64,000 nucleotides of DNA from Advenella kashmirensis WT001. GTDB lineage: Bacteria; Pseudomonadota; Gammaproteobacteria; Burkholderiales; Burkholderiaceae_B. A model generated the notes under the pieces. The model searched no databases and was not told where the DNA came from. It saw only the letters and a program-made list of their open reading frames with translations. A program made the translations under genes and the position numbers. Positions 50,831 through 60,476 of this stretch are shown piece after piece (positions within the stretch are counted from its first letter, which is position 1; each line of letters begins with the position of its first letter). The stretch spans positions 4,092,001 through 4,156,000 of the forward strand of contig NC_017964.1 of the NCBI RefSeq assembly GCF_000219915.2. Reading direction: 5' to 3'.

Positions 50831-50941
50831 TAAAGACCTTTAAATATTGAAATAGCAACCATATCATTATAACAAAAATACCTTACTTATCATATATTTA
50901 AATGAACTTGCCGAGAATCTAATGCAACTGCATGGACCCGG
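50831..50941. promoter_or_regulatory. AT-rich promoter region of the Fic module
   Basis: About 110 bp upstream of the antitoxin start, far richer in A and T than neighbouring sequence, with long A/T tracts at 50845-50905. It is likely the promoter of the module. No clear inverted repeat was picked out. Confidence 0.4.
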
Positions 50942-51070
50942 GTGACTTATCGTTTTTCCATCGCCCGCATTGGTTGCCGGCGCACCCATATTTGCCAGTG
51001 CTGCGGCCTCCTCTACGCGTTCAGTAATGCTAGAATCCGTATGCACACTTACTCAATGACACTTCTCTCA

Positions 51071-51385
51071 ATGTACTCATCCACTTTTATTTTCTCAAAA
51101 AAACAGTTTGACGACGAGTTTCACAGTCTGGACAAAACCATTGCTGAAATAGCACGCAATATAGACGGTTATTTGGGTGAAGAGGCCTGGGAAAATCCTG
51201 TTACCGGGCTGGTGTCCAATGTGTATTACTGGGCGTCGCTGCAGGCGCTGGAAAAGCTCATTCATGATCCCGTACATCGTCAGGCAAAAGCCAACCAGGC
51301 CAAATGGCTCAACGGATATAAAGTTGTGATTGCCCAGGTAAAAGACATATACGGCGACGAGCGCCTGGGCATTATTTCCGGCTAG
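51071..51385 (+). CDS. Antibiotic biosynthesis monooxygenase (ABM)-like small protein
   Basis: 104 residues from the ATG at 51071. Sequence pattern STFIFSKKQFDDEFHSLDKTIAEIARNIDGYLGEEAW, then NPVTGLVSNVYYWASLQALEKLIHDPVHRQAKANQAKWLNGYKVVIAQVKDIYGDERLG resembles the dimeric ferredoxin-like ABM family; the YYW...ALEKLIHDPVHRQAK segment is the most typical. The frame is open upstream to 50942 and includes two more ATG codons (51041, 51056); none has a good ribosome-binding site, so the start is uncertain. Function unknown; members include small quinone or heme-linked oxygenases and simple stress proteins. Confidence 0.65.
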   Translation: MYSSTFIFSKKQFDDEFHSLDKTIAEIARNIDGYLGEEAWENPVTGLVSNVYYWASLQALEKLIHDPVHRQAKANQAKWLNGYKVVIAQVKDIYGDERLGIISG

Positions 51386-51451
51386 CAGCCACGATAATTG
51401 GCACACCAGCAAACCTGCTGATCAACAAAGGCAAGAGCGAAAAAAGTACGC

Positions 51452-52006
51452 CTACACGCGCTCCAGCGGCAGGTAGGGAGGCGCGGGCAATTGAACATGG
51501 ATTGAATCCCCTGCGCGAACCGTTCCTCCCGCTATCACAATTGTCATAATGCCAGCTTTGCGGATCAACTCACCATTGGGCTGGCGCAGCAACACCGCCT
51601 TGAGCAGACCTGGCTGGAACAGGTCTATTTGCACGCAAGGATTGCGCAAGCCCGTTATCTGTAAAAGCACATCGTCGCCAATTCTGAGCAACGTGTCCCT
51701 GGGCAAAGACAGCAGATCTACGCCTTCAGTGGTAATGTTTTCACCCAGATCAGCGGGCCTCACATTAAAGCCCTGGCTTTTGAGCTCAGCAAAGAGTTCG
51801 GCATGCATAAGATGAACCTGGCGCAGGTTCGGCTGCATCGGATCTGCTGCAACCCTTGATCGATGTTTGACGGTGACGCCCGCATGCGCATCGCCCTGCA
51901 CGCCCAGGCCAGTCACGATGCATATCTCTGATACGGGGGTTTTGGAAAAGCGATGTACATCGTCTTGGGAGACAGACAGTACGCGCCCGCTGGCTGGAAT
52001 GGTCAT
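51452..52006 (-). CDS. MOSC-domain protein
   Basis: 184 residues. MOSC fold with VTGLGVQGDAHAGVTVKHRS near residue 30, PADLGENITTEGVDLLSLPRDTLLRIGDDVLLQITGLRNPCVQIDLF, and the conserved Cys in RNPC near residue 125. The family binds molybdenum cofactor or transfers sulfur. It is a stand-alone YiiM-like type without flavin or ferredoxin domains. I start at the ATG at 52006, before MTIPASGRV; the frame is open further upstream but the added sequence is not family-like. Confidence 0.88.
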   Translation of the reverse strand: MTIPASGRVLSVSQDDVHRFSKTPVSEICIVTGLGVQGDAHAGVTVKHRSRVAADPMQPNLRQVHLMHAELFAELKSQGFNVRPADLGENITTEGVDLLSLPRDTLLRIGDDVLLQITGLRNPCVQIDLFQPGLLKAVLLRQPNGELIRKAGIMTIVIAGGTVRAGDSIHVQLPAPPYLPLERV

Positions 52007-52208
52007 ATGAAATTTCCGCAAAGATTTTTTTATTGTAATGCGCGGGTATTTCATTTGTATGTAGGGCCCCCACCAGGCCTGAGTAAGGCTGGCTGCCCCA
52101 AAGCGTGTTGCGAGCGAAATACTACTCAAGTCCGCTAGCAGGCCTGTGCCGCTTCATCGAGCGTACCCAGGCAAACTTGCGCGAACCATCACTCTTTGAA
52201 CTGCACTA

Positions 52209-53396
52209 TCAGACCAGCTTGATTGCCGACACTTTTGATGAAGGAAAGACCTTTTGCAGTTGCGCATTATTCAGACCATAAACCTGTTTGAACAATCCGC
52301 CAAGCACATCCCGCGAATTGTTGAGCACCTTGTAATCACGCTCTTCATTCAGGGAGGCAATATTGACATCGGTTTGTTCGCCCAGGATCTTGCCCCCGTT
52401 AACAGCGCCTCCGAGCAGCCAATGCACCGAGCCGTGCCCATGATCGGTGCCCCCACTGCCGTTTTCACGAAAGGTGCGGCCAAATTCAGACATCACATAC
52501 ACAACCGTCTTGTCCCACTTCGGACCCATTTCCTCGGCGAATGTCTTTAAGCCGCTGCCCAGGCTCTTGAACTGATTGGCCAGCATACCGGTAGCGCCAC
52601 CTTGGCTGAAATGCGTATCCCAATTGCCAATATCAAGAAACCCCAGACTGTATTTATCTTTCATGAGGGTAGCCATGCGTTTGACCTGCAAATCAAAACC
52701 TTTAGCATTCATGGCATTCCTGCTGGCCGCTTCCTTTTCCTTTTCGAATTCTTCGAGCATCATACGATGATTGGCCACGCCTTCTGCAACGGTTTGTTGG
52801 TCCTTCGTGTTTTTGTATAGTTCTTCTAGGAGCGAAATTTGCTCGTCTTTATAAATGGATTTGCCCGAGCCGCTAAGGGCAATCAACGGAACTCGCGCCG
52901 GCCCCTGCATGATGAGCGGATTGTTGTTCGTGAAAGAAACTGGTTGAGCCTTGGCTCCCAGCACTGCAGCTAGCCGATTCAAAAAGCCTGATCCGTGCTC
53001 ACGCGAACCGGTAGCTGGCTGTCCACTTTCCATGAAGTCCTGCGTTTCAAAATGGCTACGAGACATATTAGCAGTGCCAGCAAATGGAATAAACGATATC
53101 TGTTTCTGTTCCCACAACGGCAGTAGAGTGTGCTGAAACGCAGGATGCATTCCCCAATTATCATTCAGTTTCAGTGCCGCGCCCTCTCCACTGCCAGGCT
53201 GCGCGATCGCGATACGCGGTCGGGTTTCATAATAGTCATCGCTGGTATAAGGCACCAGAAAATTACAGGCGTCATAGGCGCCACGAAGAAAAATAACCAA
53301 CACTTTAATGTCAGTGCCTTCCGCTGCAAAAAGCTGTTGACTGTTCACAGTGAGTGGAGCCAGCATGGTGGCTGCTAAAAAATCACGTCTGTTCAT
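52209..53396 (-). CDS. DUF1501-family exported protein
   Basis: 395 residues. N-terminal RRDFLAATMLAPLTVNSQQLFAAEG is a probable twin-arginine signal. The body KVLVIFLRGAYDACNFLVPYTSDDYYETRPRIAI, then FIPFAGTANMSRSHFETQDFMESG, NWDTHFSQGGATG and VYVMSEFGRTFRENGSGGTDHGHG is typical of DUF1501, which is related to alkaline-phosphatase-like hydrolases; the His/Asp-rich blocks look like metal sites. The substrate is unknown. GGGAG precedes the start, which overlaps the stop of the DUF1800 gene in an ATGA. The pair DUF1800-DUF1501 is a recurring operon. Confidence 0.88.
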   Translation of the reverse strand: MNRRDFLAATMLAPLTVNSQQLFAAEGTDIKVLVIFLRGAYDACNFLVPYTSDDYYETRPRIAIAQPGSGEGAALKLNDNWGMHPAFQHTLLPLWEQKQISFIPFAGTANMSRSHFETQDFMESGQPATGSREHGSGFLNRLAAVLGAKAQPVSFTNNNPLIMQGPARVPLIALSGSGKSIYKDEQISLLEELYKNTKDQQTVAEGVANHRMMLEEFEKEKEAASRNAMNAKGFDLQVKRMATLMKDKYSLGFLDIGNWDTHFSQGGATGMLANQFKSLGSGLKTFAEEMGPKWDKTVVYVMSEFGRTFRENGSGGTDHGHGSVHWLLGGAVNGGKILGEQTDVNIASLNEERDYKVLNNSRDVLGGLFKQVYGLNNAQLQKVFPSSKVSAIKLV

Positions 53397-54919
53397 TGTG
53401 TAAACTCCCGGTTCATCCATTCGGGTGAGGAAAATAGCATTGCATTCCATAAGACCGGATTCTTCTCCGTCTTCTTTAAAACAGCCTGCGTTGTCTGAGA
53501 CAAATGGGGTTTGATATTTTGGTCAAAAAATTCATTATTCAACTCTGGTACTGCCGCCTTGACCTTTACAGGCTTACTTCCATATTGAAAAAACCGTGGG
53601 CTACCACTACTTAGGAAACGGACAACCTCAAAACGCTTAAATAGCTGACTTGAACCATCCCACATGCTTTTTTCCATAGGATAGCCGTCTGGAGTAACCC
53701 TTTGGTAAAGCCCTTGGCCTAGGTTTCCCAGGAACGACGCCAACGGTACATAATTCTGCACTTTGTTGTCTTCATAAGCCAACCGTGCGGTCGACACTAC
53801 AACTTCCATGGGAGTTCTGAACTTACGTTCTAACGAAGACAGAAACGCCTGACTATTAAATAGGACTTCCAACGTTTGTTCAATATCTCCTTCACTGGTG
53901 AGAAATCGCTCACTCATCTCTTTAATTAGTGAAGCATCCGGCTTGTCACCCATGAAAAACTGGGCCAATTTTGTACTGATATGGGTTGCTGTGGCCGGCT
54001 GTCCGGCCAGCATCGTCGCTAAGGCGTCAATTTCATCCCAGCCGGTGCCTTTAATAGTAGAACCCATAATTTTCTTGTTTTTATAGTCGTGATCTTTTGG
54101 AGAAAACTGCAAACCATTTTTTCGGAAAAACCAACTCCCGCATCTTGCTCGAGTTTATTTGAAACGGGTCCGAAAGCTGCGCTTATGCCCGTAAGAACAC
54201 GCGCCACTTCTGTCACATCCTTTTGCGTATATCCGCCGTTTACCCCTAATGTGTGTAATTCCATAAGTTCACGCGCGTAATTTTCATTAGGTTGGTTTTT
54301 TTTATTTTTTAGAAGCATCGAGATAATCGAGCATTGCTGGGTGGGTCATCGTAGCTCGTAAAATATCCTTGAATTTACCTAATGCATAGGGCCGAATAGC
54401 CTTATCTTCATAGTCCGCGATTTGCCATCGAATGTTCGCTTTTTTAACGAATACAGAGAAATGATTAAGCCAAAACCAAGCCATTTGTTCTTTTAATTGC
54501 CATGGAGAATATATCGCCCGCATCAAGTGACGGCGCTCAGCTATGGCCACCGCTTTATTTCCTTCTCGTCGCAAAATAGTATTAAATTGCGACCGTTTCT
54601 TCTCGTCTTTCACTTGCCGACGGTACTTCTGGCGCCGTTCGGTAATATCCTCCATCATCACCTCTTGAGAACGATACCCACGATTAAGTTCAGTAGCTGT
54701 CTCTTTATCAACCTTATCGTCTTGAGGTGGGTTTAGTTGCTTTTTCAAAAAAGCATCGCGACCCAGCTTTTCGTACTCCATCACCGTCTGTTTATTGACC
54801 CCATAAGTGACTCGATTTATCCATGCCAGATCCTCGGCAGACAGCGCAGCGAATGCCGGAGCGACGGTGGACAACAGCAGAACGAAAACCAATACAATCC
54901 ATGCACTGCTTCGTGTCAT
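53393..54919 (-). CDS. DUF1800-family exported protein (frame broken near 54310 and 54122)
   Basis: 508 residues when both breaks are repaired. Signal peptide TRSSAWIVLVFVLLLSTVAPAFA, then LSAEDLAWINRVTYGVNKQTVMEYEKLGRDAFLKKQL, LMRAIYSPWQLKEQMAWFWLNHFSVF. After the break in A-rich runs near 54310: NQPNENYARELMELHTLGVNGGYTQKDVTEVARVLTG, the family's signature. After the break near 54122: GAGWDEIDAL-like KGTGWDEIDALATMLAGQPATATHISTKLAQFF and PMEVVVSTARL. I prefer the start at 54919; a further upstream ATG (55024) would add a long charged leader. DNA here is noticeably more AT-rich than its surroundings. Function unknown; pairs with DUF1501. Confidence 0.85.
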
Positions 54920-55295
54920 TACGTCATCAAATTTCGATACACGACTTGGTGAGCGGACAGCAGCCGGTGAGCAGGGATAATTTCCTGGCTTGTACTGTTT
55001 GGATTTGATCCACATTTTTAGCATGAACAATTCTCTGTCTGGAGTTGGGGGCCATCCCGCTTCGCCCGCGAGACATAGGGATTTTAGTGTAATGTACCGC
55101 CTTGCAGCATTAACAAATTGAAAGCGGCTGAAACGATGCGCATGTGACAGTAAATGACAACAGGAAACTGTTATTGCATTACGGAAAAATCACTGCAGCA
55201 GAAGAGGGACCACTACTTGCCGCAACTATCTGGCCCATTGTCGCGGATTTGTATTACTATATCGGGAATGGTTTTTCATAGTCAGGGGAAATGAG
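54920..55295. other. Intergenic region between DUF1800 gene and small orphan gene
   Basis: 376 bp between divergent genes. It contains an in-frame leader for the DUF1800 gene up to ~55030 that may or may not be translated. A short hairpin AACAG-GAAA-CTGTT lies near 55160-55180. No other gene recognised. Confidence 0.45.
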
Positions 55296-55562
55296 ATGAA
55301 AGTGCTGATCACGTATGACCGCCGTCTGCTGGGTACCCGATTTACCAAGTTAAAACAGCTCATAGATGAACATTTCCCCAGTCGCTGGCATTGCTACGAT
55401 TCGAGCTATATCGTGGCAACCAATCTGGGGGTCACGCAGGTACGCGAGCTTTTGCTGCCTGCCCTGGATACCAACGACAGCCTCCTGGTGATCGAACTGG
55501 GAAATAAATGGGCTGGCATCGGTCTTTCGGAAAAGAACCGTAGCTGGCTCGATCTGGACTGA
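55296..55562 (+). CDS. Small Cas2/SinR-fold-like protein, unknown function
   Basis: 88 residues starting MKVLITYDRRLLGTRFTKL, followed by WHCYDSSYIVATNLGVTQVRELLLPALDTNDSLLVIELGNKWAG. The order (beta strand ending in Tyr-Asp, helix, a strand with Asp-Ser-x-Tyr/Trp-Ile-Val, helix, strand with LLVIEL) resembles the ferredoxin-like fold of the Cas2/VapD-related SinR-type small proteins. A GGGGAAATGAG stretch gives a ribosome-binding site just before the ATG. No CRISPR repeats or cas genes are nearby, so a CRISPR role is unlikely. The family assignment is by pattern only. Confidence 0.65.
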   Translation: MKVLITYDRRLLGTRFTKLKQLIDEHFPSRWHCYDSSYIVATNLGVTQVRELLLPALDTNDSLLVIELGNKWAGIGLSEKNRSWLDLD

Positions 55563-55703
55563 ATCCTCTCCTCTTGCTGCATCCACATCCGGCGTGTTGT
55601 CACACCCGGATAGCAATATTCTTAGCCCCCTCTTTTGCAATCTTTCACTTGCCAGGGCATGCCTGTGTCTTGCGAAAAGAGGCGACTGGCCGCCGCGCTG
55701 TTC

Positions 55704-57770
55704 CTAGCGTAGCGCCAGCTGCAATTTTTTCAGAAATTTGTCCGCCTTCTGAAAACCGACCACGCGATTGCTCTTCATTTCCTGGCCATTGCGGTCAAAG
55801 AAAATAATGCCCGGCGGGCCGAACAGGCGAAAGCGCTTGAGCAGTTCGCGATCCTGCTCATTATTGCCGGTGACGTCCGCCTGCAATACAAGCATGTCGT
55901 TCATGGCACTGGCCACCCGGCTATCGGAAAAGGTGAATTTTTCCATTTCGTGACAGGAAATGCACCAATCGGCGTAGAAGTCCAGCATGACTGGTTTGCC
56001 GGCCGCCGCAATGCGCGCTTCGAGCTCCGCCAGTGATTGCACCCTTTCGAACTGCACTTTGGCAACGCTCGATTGCGCGGCTCCGTTTACCTGCGCGATC
56101 CCTTTGAGGGGAGCCAGCGGATCCCGGCTGCCGGTTGCCAGACCCACCAGCAACAGCAATGCCCACGCGGCAGCCAGCAGGCCAAGCGCACGCAATATGA
56201 GCCGCAAGGGCCGGCGCTGGCGACAGGACCGGTGTCACTGCGGAAGGCGCCCAGCAGCACCGCCAGACACATACTCAGAAACGCCCAGCCCAGCATTTGA
56301 GCCCACAGGGCAACACAGGCATCAGCATCCACAGTGCCGTTGCCAGAAGCAACAAGCCGCAGAAATACTTGATCGCTTCCATCCAGGGGCCCGCTTTGGG
56401 CATAAGCGCACCCGACGTGGCGCCCAGGATCAGCAGCGAGAAGCCCTGCCCCCAGGCCAGCACAAACAGCGCCAGGCCTCCCAGTACCAGATTACCTGTC
56501 TGCGAGATAAACAGCAAAATACCGGCCAGCGGCGCCGCAACGCAGGGGCCGCAAATAAGCGCCGACAGCATGCCCATGCCGAAAGCACCACCATAGCGCC
56601 CGCCGGCATCCGCGACACTTTGCTGTTCAGTGAAGTCTGCAAGGACACCGGCACCTGTATGGTAAAAGCACCGAACATGCCGATGGCAAGAATAACCAGC
56701 ACCACCGCGAACGCCGAAAGTACCCAGGGGTTTTGGATCCAGGCTGCCAGCACCGAACCGACAGAGGCAGCCGCAATGCCCAGCAATGTGTACACAACGG
56801 CCGTACCCAGCACATACATGAGCGTGAGTGCAAAGCCGCGCCCTTTGGATGGCACACCCCCGCGTGCCTTCTGGTCACCCACAATGACGGACAGCAAGAT
56901 AGGCAGCATGGGCAAGACGCAGGGGGTAAACGAGAGCACCACGCCCAGCGCGAAGCAGATCAATAAAATGCGCGCCAGGCCCGCCTCTGACAGCCATTGG
57001 GCGATGGTGGTATCGCCGGCATCAAAAAGCGAGGCGTTATCGGGTTCGGCAGAAGCCACAGTAGAAATGGCACCGGTGCTGGAGCTCGCGCCAGCGCCCG
57101 GCTGCGCTGCCTGAACTGCGCTGGAGCCTGTGCCGGCCTGGCCGGTAAGGGTATTTGTAACATCGTTTGCGGCGGAAGATGACTGTTCTTGTGCCATGCC
57201 AGAGGCATTATTGCCTGCAAGTGGCATGCTAACTGCAGCGGCCGGTGCAGCGCCTTTTTTGACGCCAGGCGTGCCGCCGTTAATACTCATGCCGCCGCCG
57301 GGCGCGGGCTCCAGGACGATGTCATAGGTTATGGGCGGATAGCACAGGCCGGCATCGGCGCACCCCTGTCCCACCACCTGCACGGTAAACGGCGTTGTCT
57401 GCTTAAGGAGGGGCAGACGGATGCTTACCTGCTTATGATAGACCTCCATGTTTTTGTCGAAGGTCGGGTCGTACTTTACTTCTCCCTTAGGCAGCACCGG
57501 TGTGCCCAGCAGGGCGGCCGCCTGGGATTTGTCCGCATCGCCTTTGATATGAAACTCGAAACGCTCGCGATACATATAGTATTTGGGCGCGATGCGAAAG
57601 TCTATACGCAACTCGGAGGGCGTCTGCATTTGCGCAGAAAAGACAAACGCCTGCTCCGGATCCAGAAATTCTTCTTCCGCATGAACAGCAGGGGCTGCCA
57701 GTAGCAACAGCATGGCCATGAGCCCCAACAGCCACATAATGCGGCCCTTCAAATCCGACGACGTGAACAC
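55704..57770 (-). CDS. dsbD: Thiol:disulfide interchange protein DsbD (frame broken near 56585, 56306 and 56212)
   Basis: Transfers electrons from cytoplasmic thioredoxin to the periplasm. Alpha domain after signal peptide LLGLMAMLLLLAAPAVHA, with Cys pair in GQGCADAGLCYPP; a long Ala/Gly/Ser-rich linker; membrane domain with SFTPCVLPMLPILLS and ICGPCVAAPLAGILLFI; gamma thioredoxin domain with YADWCISCHEMEKF near the C-terminus. Three frame breaks, each repaired by one base, split the membrane domain and the start of gamma. The repaired length is 689. The GTG at 57770 has GAGAGG upstream; a second start (MWLLGLM) lies 11 codons later. All redox Cys pairs are present. It lies immediately downstream of cutA. 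Confidence 0.93.
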
Positions 57771-57779
57771 GCGACCTCT

Positions 57780-58103
57780 CTATACCGATGTTTGCGCCCG
57801 CACCCAGTCCAGGTACGGCACATGCCCGCCAAGGACGGGCAGGATAATAATTTCAGGAACGTCGTAGGGGTGCAATTGCACGATTCGCTCCTGGCAGCGC
57901 AGACTGGCCCGGCTGGAGGTCTTGATGGTAAGGGTGATTTCCTCGGTCCCTTCGACGTTCTCTTCCCATAAATAAATAGACAGACCGGCGGGACTTAAGT
58001 TCACACAGGCAGCCAGATGTTCTTCGACCAGCAAATGCGCGATACGCTTTGCCAGCAGCGTATCGGGGACGGTGGTGTACATGACCACGCAGTCAGTTGT
58101 CAT
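57780..58103 (-). CDS. cutA: Divalent cation tolerance protein CutA
   Basis: 107 residues, trimeric ferredoxin-like protein: VVMYTTVPDTLLAKRIAHLLVEEHLAACVNLSPAGLSIYLWEENVEGTEEITLTIKTS, then LHPYDVPEIIILPVLGGHVPYLDWV. The CVNL and HPYDVPEI motifs are diagnostic. AGGAG lies before the ATG. It is followed 9 bp later by the dsbD GTG start. The two were linked in E. coli, where dsbD was first described in the cutA locus. Confidence 0.95.
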   Translation of the reverse strand: MTTDCVVMYTTVPDTLLAKRIAHLLVEEHLAACVNLSPAGLSIYLWEENVEGTEEITLTIKTSSRASLRCQERIVQLHPYDVPEIIILPVLGGHVPYLDWVRAQTSV

Positions 58104-58126
58104 CGGAAACTCCTGAATAGGTGAAA

Positions 58127-59371
58127 TTACTCCAGTTCCATCCCCTTGCGTTCAGGAATCAGAAACAGAGTCGCGATAATATCCAGTATATACAGGGACG
58201 CCAGCAACGCCAGGGCCACTTCAAAGGAATATGCCGTCGCCAGCGCACCGACTACCACGGGCCCGAATCCACCGATGGCCCGGCCGATATTGAACAGGAC
58301 GTTTTGCGCGGTGGCTCTGGCAGCCCGGGGATACAACTCGGAAATCAGCGCCCCATACCCGCCAATCATACCATTGACGAAAACGCCCATCAGCGCCCCA
58401 CCCCACAACAGCGCGGTCGGCGTGGTCAGCTGTGAGTAGACGTAAACCATGATGACGGCACCCACCTGATAGAGCAGAAAACTGGGGCGACGACCGATGC
58501 GGTCTGCCAGTTGCCCGAACAGCCAGATGCCCAGACTCATGCCCAGCACGGTCATGGCCGTCCAGCTGGCCGATTTGGTGAGCGAATAGCCAAACTGGGT
58601 AGACAGGTACGAAGGCATCCAGATCATCAGGCCGTAATAGCCGAAGTTCTGCACCGAACACAGGATAATCACCCCGATACTACGTCTTATGGTTTCGGCA
58701 TCCGCCACCAGCAAGCGCAGGGGCGCAAGCGTAAATGACTTTGCCACCGGGGCCGATTTAACAAAGTGTTCGGGCTCACCGATATAGGAGCGCACAAAAA
58801 ACGAGACAATGGCCGGCAACACACCCACCGCGAACATACCGCGCCAGCCAATGATGGGCAGCAAGAGCGGCGTTAGCAGCGCTGCGGCCAGTACACCTGC
58901 CTGCCAGCCCAGGCCGACGTATGAAGAGACACGGGCGCGCTGCGACGGCCGACAGGCCTCAGTGGCCAGCGCCATGCCAATGCCGAACTCGCCGCCCAGG
59001 CCCAGGCCGGCGATAGTCCGATATACCAGCAAGTCCCAATAACCCTGCGCCAGGGCGCACATTCCTGTGAAAATAGCAAACAGCAGAATCGTCCAGGTCA
59101 GCACCCGGACCCGACCGTAAATATCGCTAAGCAGGCCAAAGCCGACGCCACCGATGACCGCGCCCACCAGGGTCCAGGTCACCAGCGAACCTGCTTCGGT
59201 GCTGGTCAGACCCAGGCCTGCACTAACGGCCGATAAAATAAAACCCAGGATCAGCAGGTCGAATCCGTCCAGGGCATAGCCGATTGATGAAGCCCAGATG
59301 GCTTTTCTGGCATTTTTTTGGTAGTCACGTTCTGCGGGCGCAGCAAGACCTGACACAGACGAAGCACGCAT
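58127..59371 (-). CDS. MFS transporter, metabolite:H+ symporter type
   Basis: 414 residues, 12 membrane segments. Motifs: IGYALDGFDLLILGFILSAV in segment 1, GFGLLSDIYGRVRVLTWTI in loop 2-3, GLGLGGEFGIGMALATEA near segment 4, and FGQLADRIGRRPSFLL in loop 8-9. The DGFDLLILG and GLGGEFG patterns are those of aromatic-acid or sialate-type symporters. The imported solute is not known; no catabolic gene is adjacent. AGGAA precedes the start. It lies 23 bp upstream of cutA on the same strand. Confidence 0.9.
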   Translation of the reverse strand: MRASSVSGLAAPAERDYQKNARKAIWASSIGYALDGFDLLILGFILSAVSAGLGLTSTEAGSLVTWTLVGAVIGGVGFGLLSDIYGRVRVLTWTILLFAIFTGMCALAQGYWDLLVYRTIAGLGLGGEFGIGMALATEACRPSQRARVSSYVGLGWQAGVLAAALLTPLLLPIIGWRGMFAVGVLPAIVSFFVRSYIGEPEHFVKSAPVAKSFTLAPLRLLVADAETIRRSIGVIILCSVQNFGYYGLMIWMPSYLSTQFGYSLTKSASWTAMTVLGMSLGIWLFGQLADRIGRRPSFLLYQVGAVIMVYVYSQLTTPTALLWGGALMGVFVNGMIGGYGALISELYPRAARATAQNVLFNIGRAIGGFGPVVVGALATAYSFEVALALLASLYILDIIATLFLIPERKGMELE

Positions 59372-59592
59372 TGTTCGTTCCTGTTGGGGAAAAGAAAGGG
59401 GGGAAATTTTTGCAGGCCTTATTGTAGCGCGGGCACGACTGTCATGAATCTGAAAGAATAGATTATGGAGAAAAGAACGGTGGGTTCAAAGAGAGCCAAG
59501 CATTTTTGAACGCAGCGAGTTAGCAGATCGCCACTTCACAGAACATCATGTTTGTAGCAATAGCGTTGGCGCCATCTGTGACGCTTTTGCAT

Positions 59593-59820
59593 CTATTGTG
59601 CAAGATCGTGTTCGATCAGCATTCTGATATATCGGGTATACGGAATGCCTTTGTTTTTTGCCTTCACTTTAATCGCATCCAGCATACTTTGCGGCAACCG
59701 CAGATTAAGAGCAGCCGTTTTATTTTGCACTTCGAAACTCATGGGCCTGAAACCGGATAAATCATAGGTCGAATCCCAATCAAAACCTGTAACGGATAAT
59801 CGCTTGCCCATTGCATACAC
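59593..59820 (-). CDS. CopG/BrnA-type antitoxin-like ribbon-helix-helix protein, orphan
   Basis: 75 residues. C-terminal segment ALNLRLPQSMLDAIKVKAKNKGIPYTRYIRMLIEHDL is a CopG-like ribbon-helix-helix of the type found in BrnT/BrnA and similar antitoxins; the N-terminal GKRLSVTGFDWDSTYDLSGFRPM is polar and disordered. Sequence upstream, between it and rplQ, is AT-rich and has no toxin-sized gene on the same strand, and nothing toxin-like lies downstream. It may be a remnant or a solitary regulator. The start could also be an internal ATG (MGKRL). Confidence 0.72.
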   Translation of the reverse strand: MYAMGKRLSVTGFDWDSTYDLSGFRPMSFEVQNKTAALNLRLPQSMLDAIKVKAKNKGIPYTRYIRMLIEHDLAQ

Positions 59821-59967
59821 AAATGCATATACATTCGTATAGAAATATAAAAATGCATCTGATCAAATCAGAATACCAAGCCGCTGCATTCAGGCAAGAG
59901 AGGTGTGAACCATTGCTCCAGCCGTACAATTGCGGGTTGAGGTCCAGACTTACCCTGAACACAACGC

Positions 59968-59999
59968 AAAAAGGCATCTGCCGAGACAGATGCCTTTTT
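59968..59999 (-). terminator. Rho-independent terminator of the alpha ribosomal operon
   Basis: Perfect 13-bp stem AAAAAGGCATCTG / CAGATGCCTTTTT with loop CCGAGA, T-runs on both sides. It lies about 90 bp after the rplQ stop and can stop transcription from either direction. Confidence 0.92.
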
Positions 60000-60086
60000 G
60001 CTACCGGTGTTGTGATACCCCGGCAAAGAAATACTGCGACGCCCGCCGGTGCATGCACACCGGCTGTCGACTATGGGATTTCAGCC

Positions 60087-60476
60087 TTACTCGGCGTCAA
60101 CCACTTCGTCGGCAACTTCAGGACGGTCAACCAGTTCCATGAATGCCATTGGCGCGTTATCGCCCTGACGGAAACCCATTTTCAGAACGCGGGTGTAACC
60201 ACCGTTGCGCTCTTTATAGCGAGGACCGATTTCAGCAAACAGTTTAACCACAGCATCGCGGTCGCGCAGACGGGCGAATGCCAGGCGTTTGTTGGCCAGG
60301 GTCGGCTCTTTGGCCAGGGTGATAAGAGGCTCGATGACACGACGCAGCTCTTTGGCTTTTGGCAATGTTGTTTTGATCGCTTCGTGCTGAATCAGAGATA
60401 CAGACATGTTGCGGAACATCGCCAGGCGATGGCTGCTGGTACGGTTCAGCTTACGTAGACCACTACGGTGACGCAT
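60087..60476 (-). CDS. rplQ: 50S ribosomal protein L17
   Basis: 129 residues: [57 protein letters not shown], then [34 protein letters not shown]. Last gene of the alpha operon. AAGGA lies before the ATG. It is separated from rpoA by 259 bp, unusually wide for this pair. Confidence 0.98.
   Translation of the reverse strand: MRHRSGLRKLNRTSSHRLAMFRNMSVSLIQHEAIKTTLPKAKELRRVIEPLITLAKEPTLANKRLAFARLRDRDAVVKLFAEIGPRYKERNGGYTRVLKMGFRQGDNAPMAFMELVDRPEVADEVVDAE

Noticed and set aside
55987..57114. 375-codon plus-strand open frame opposite dsbD
   Set aside because: Low-complexity Ala/Pro/Ser/Thr composition typical of antisense frames in GC-rich DNA; dsbD is unambiguous.
55704..57770. Programmed frameshifting in dsbD
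   Set aside because: Three breaks of the same sign in one gene, matched by breaks in many unrelated genes, point to sequence errors; no slippery site with a downstream structure was evident.
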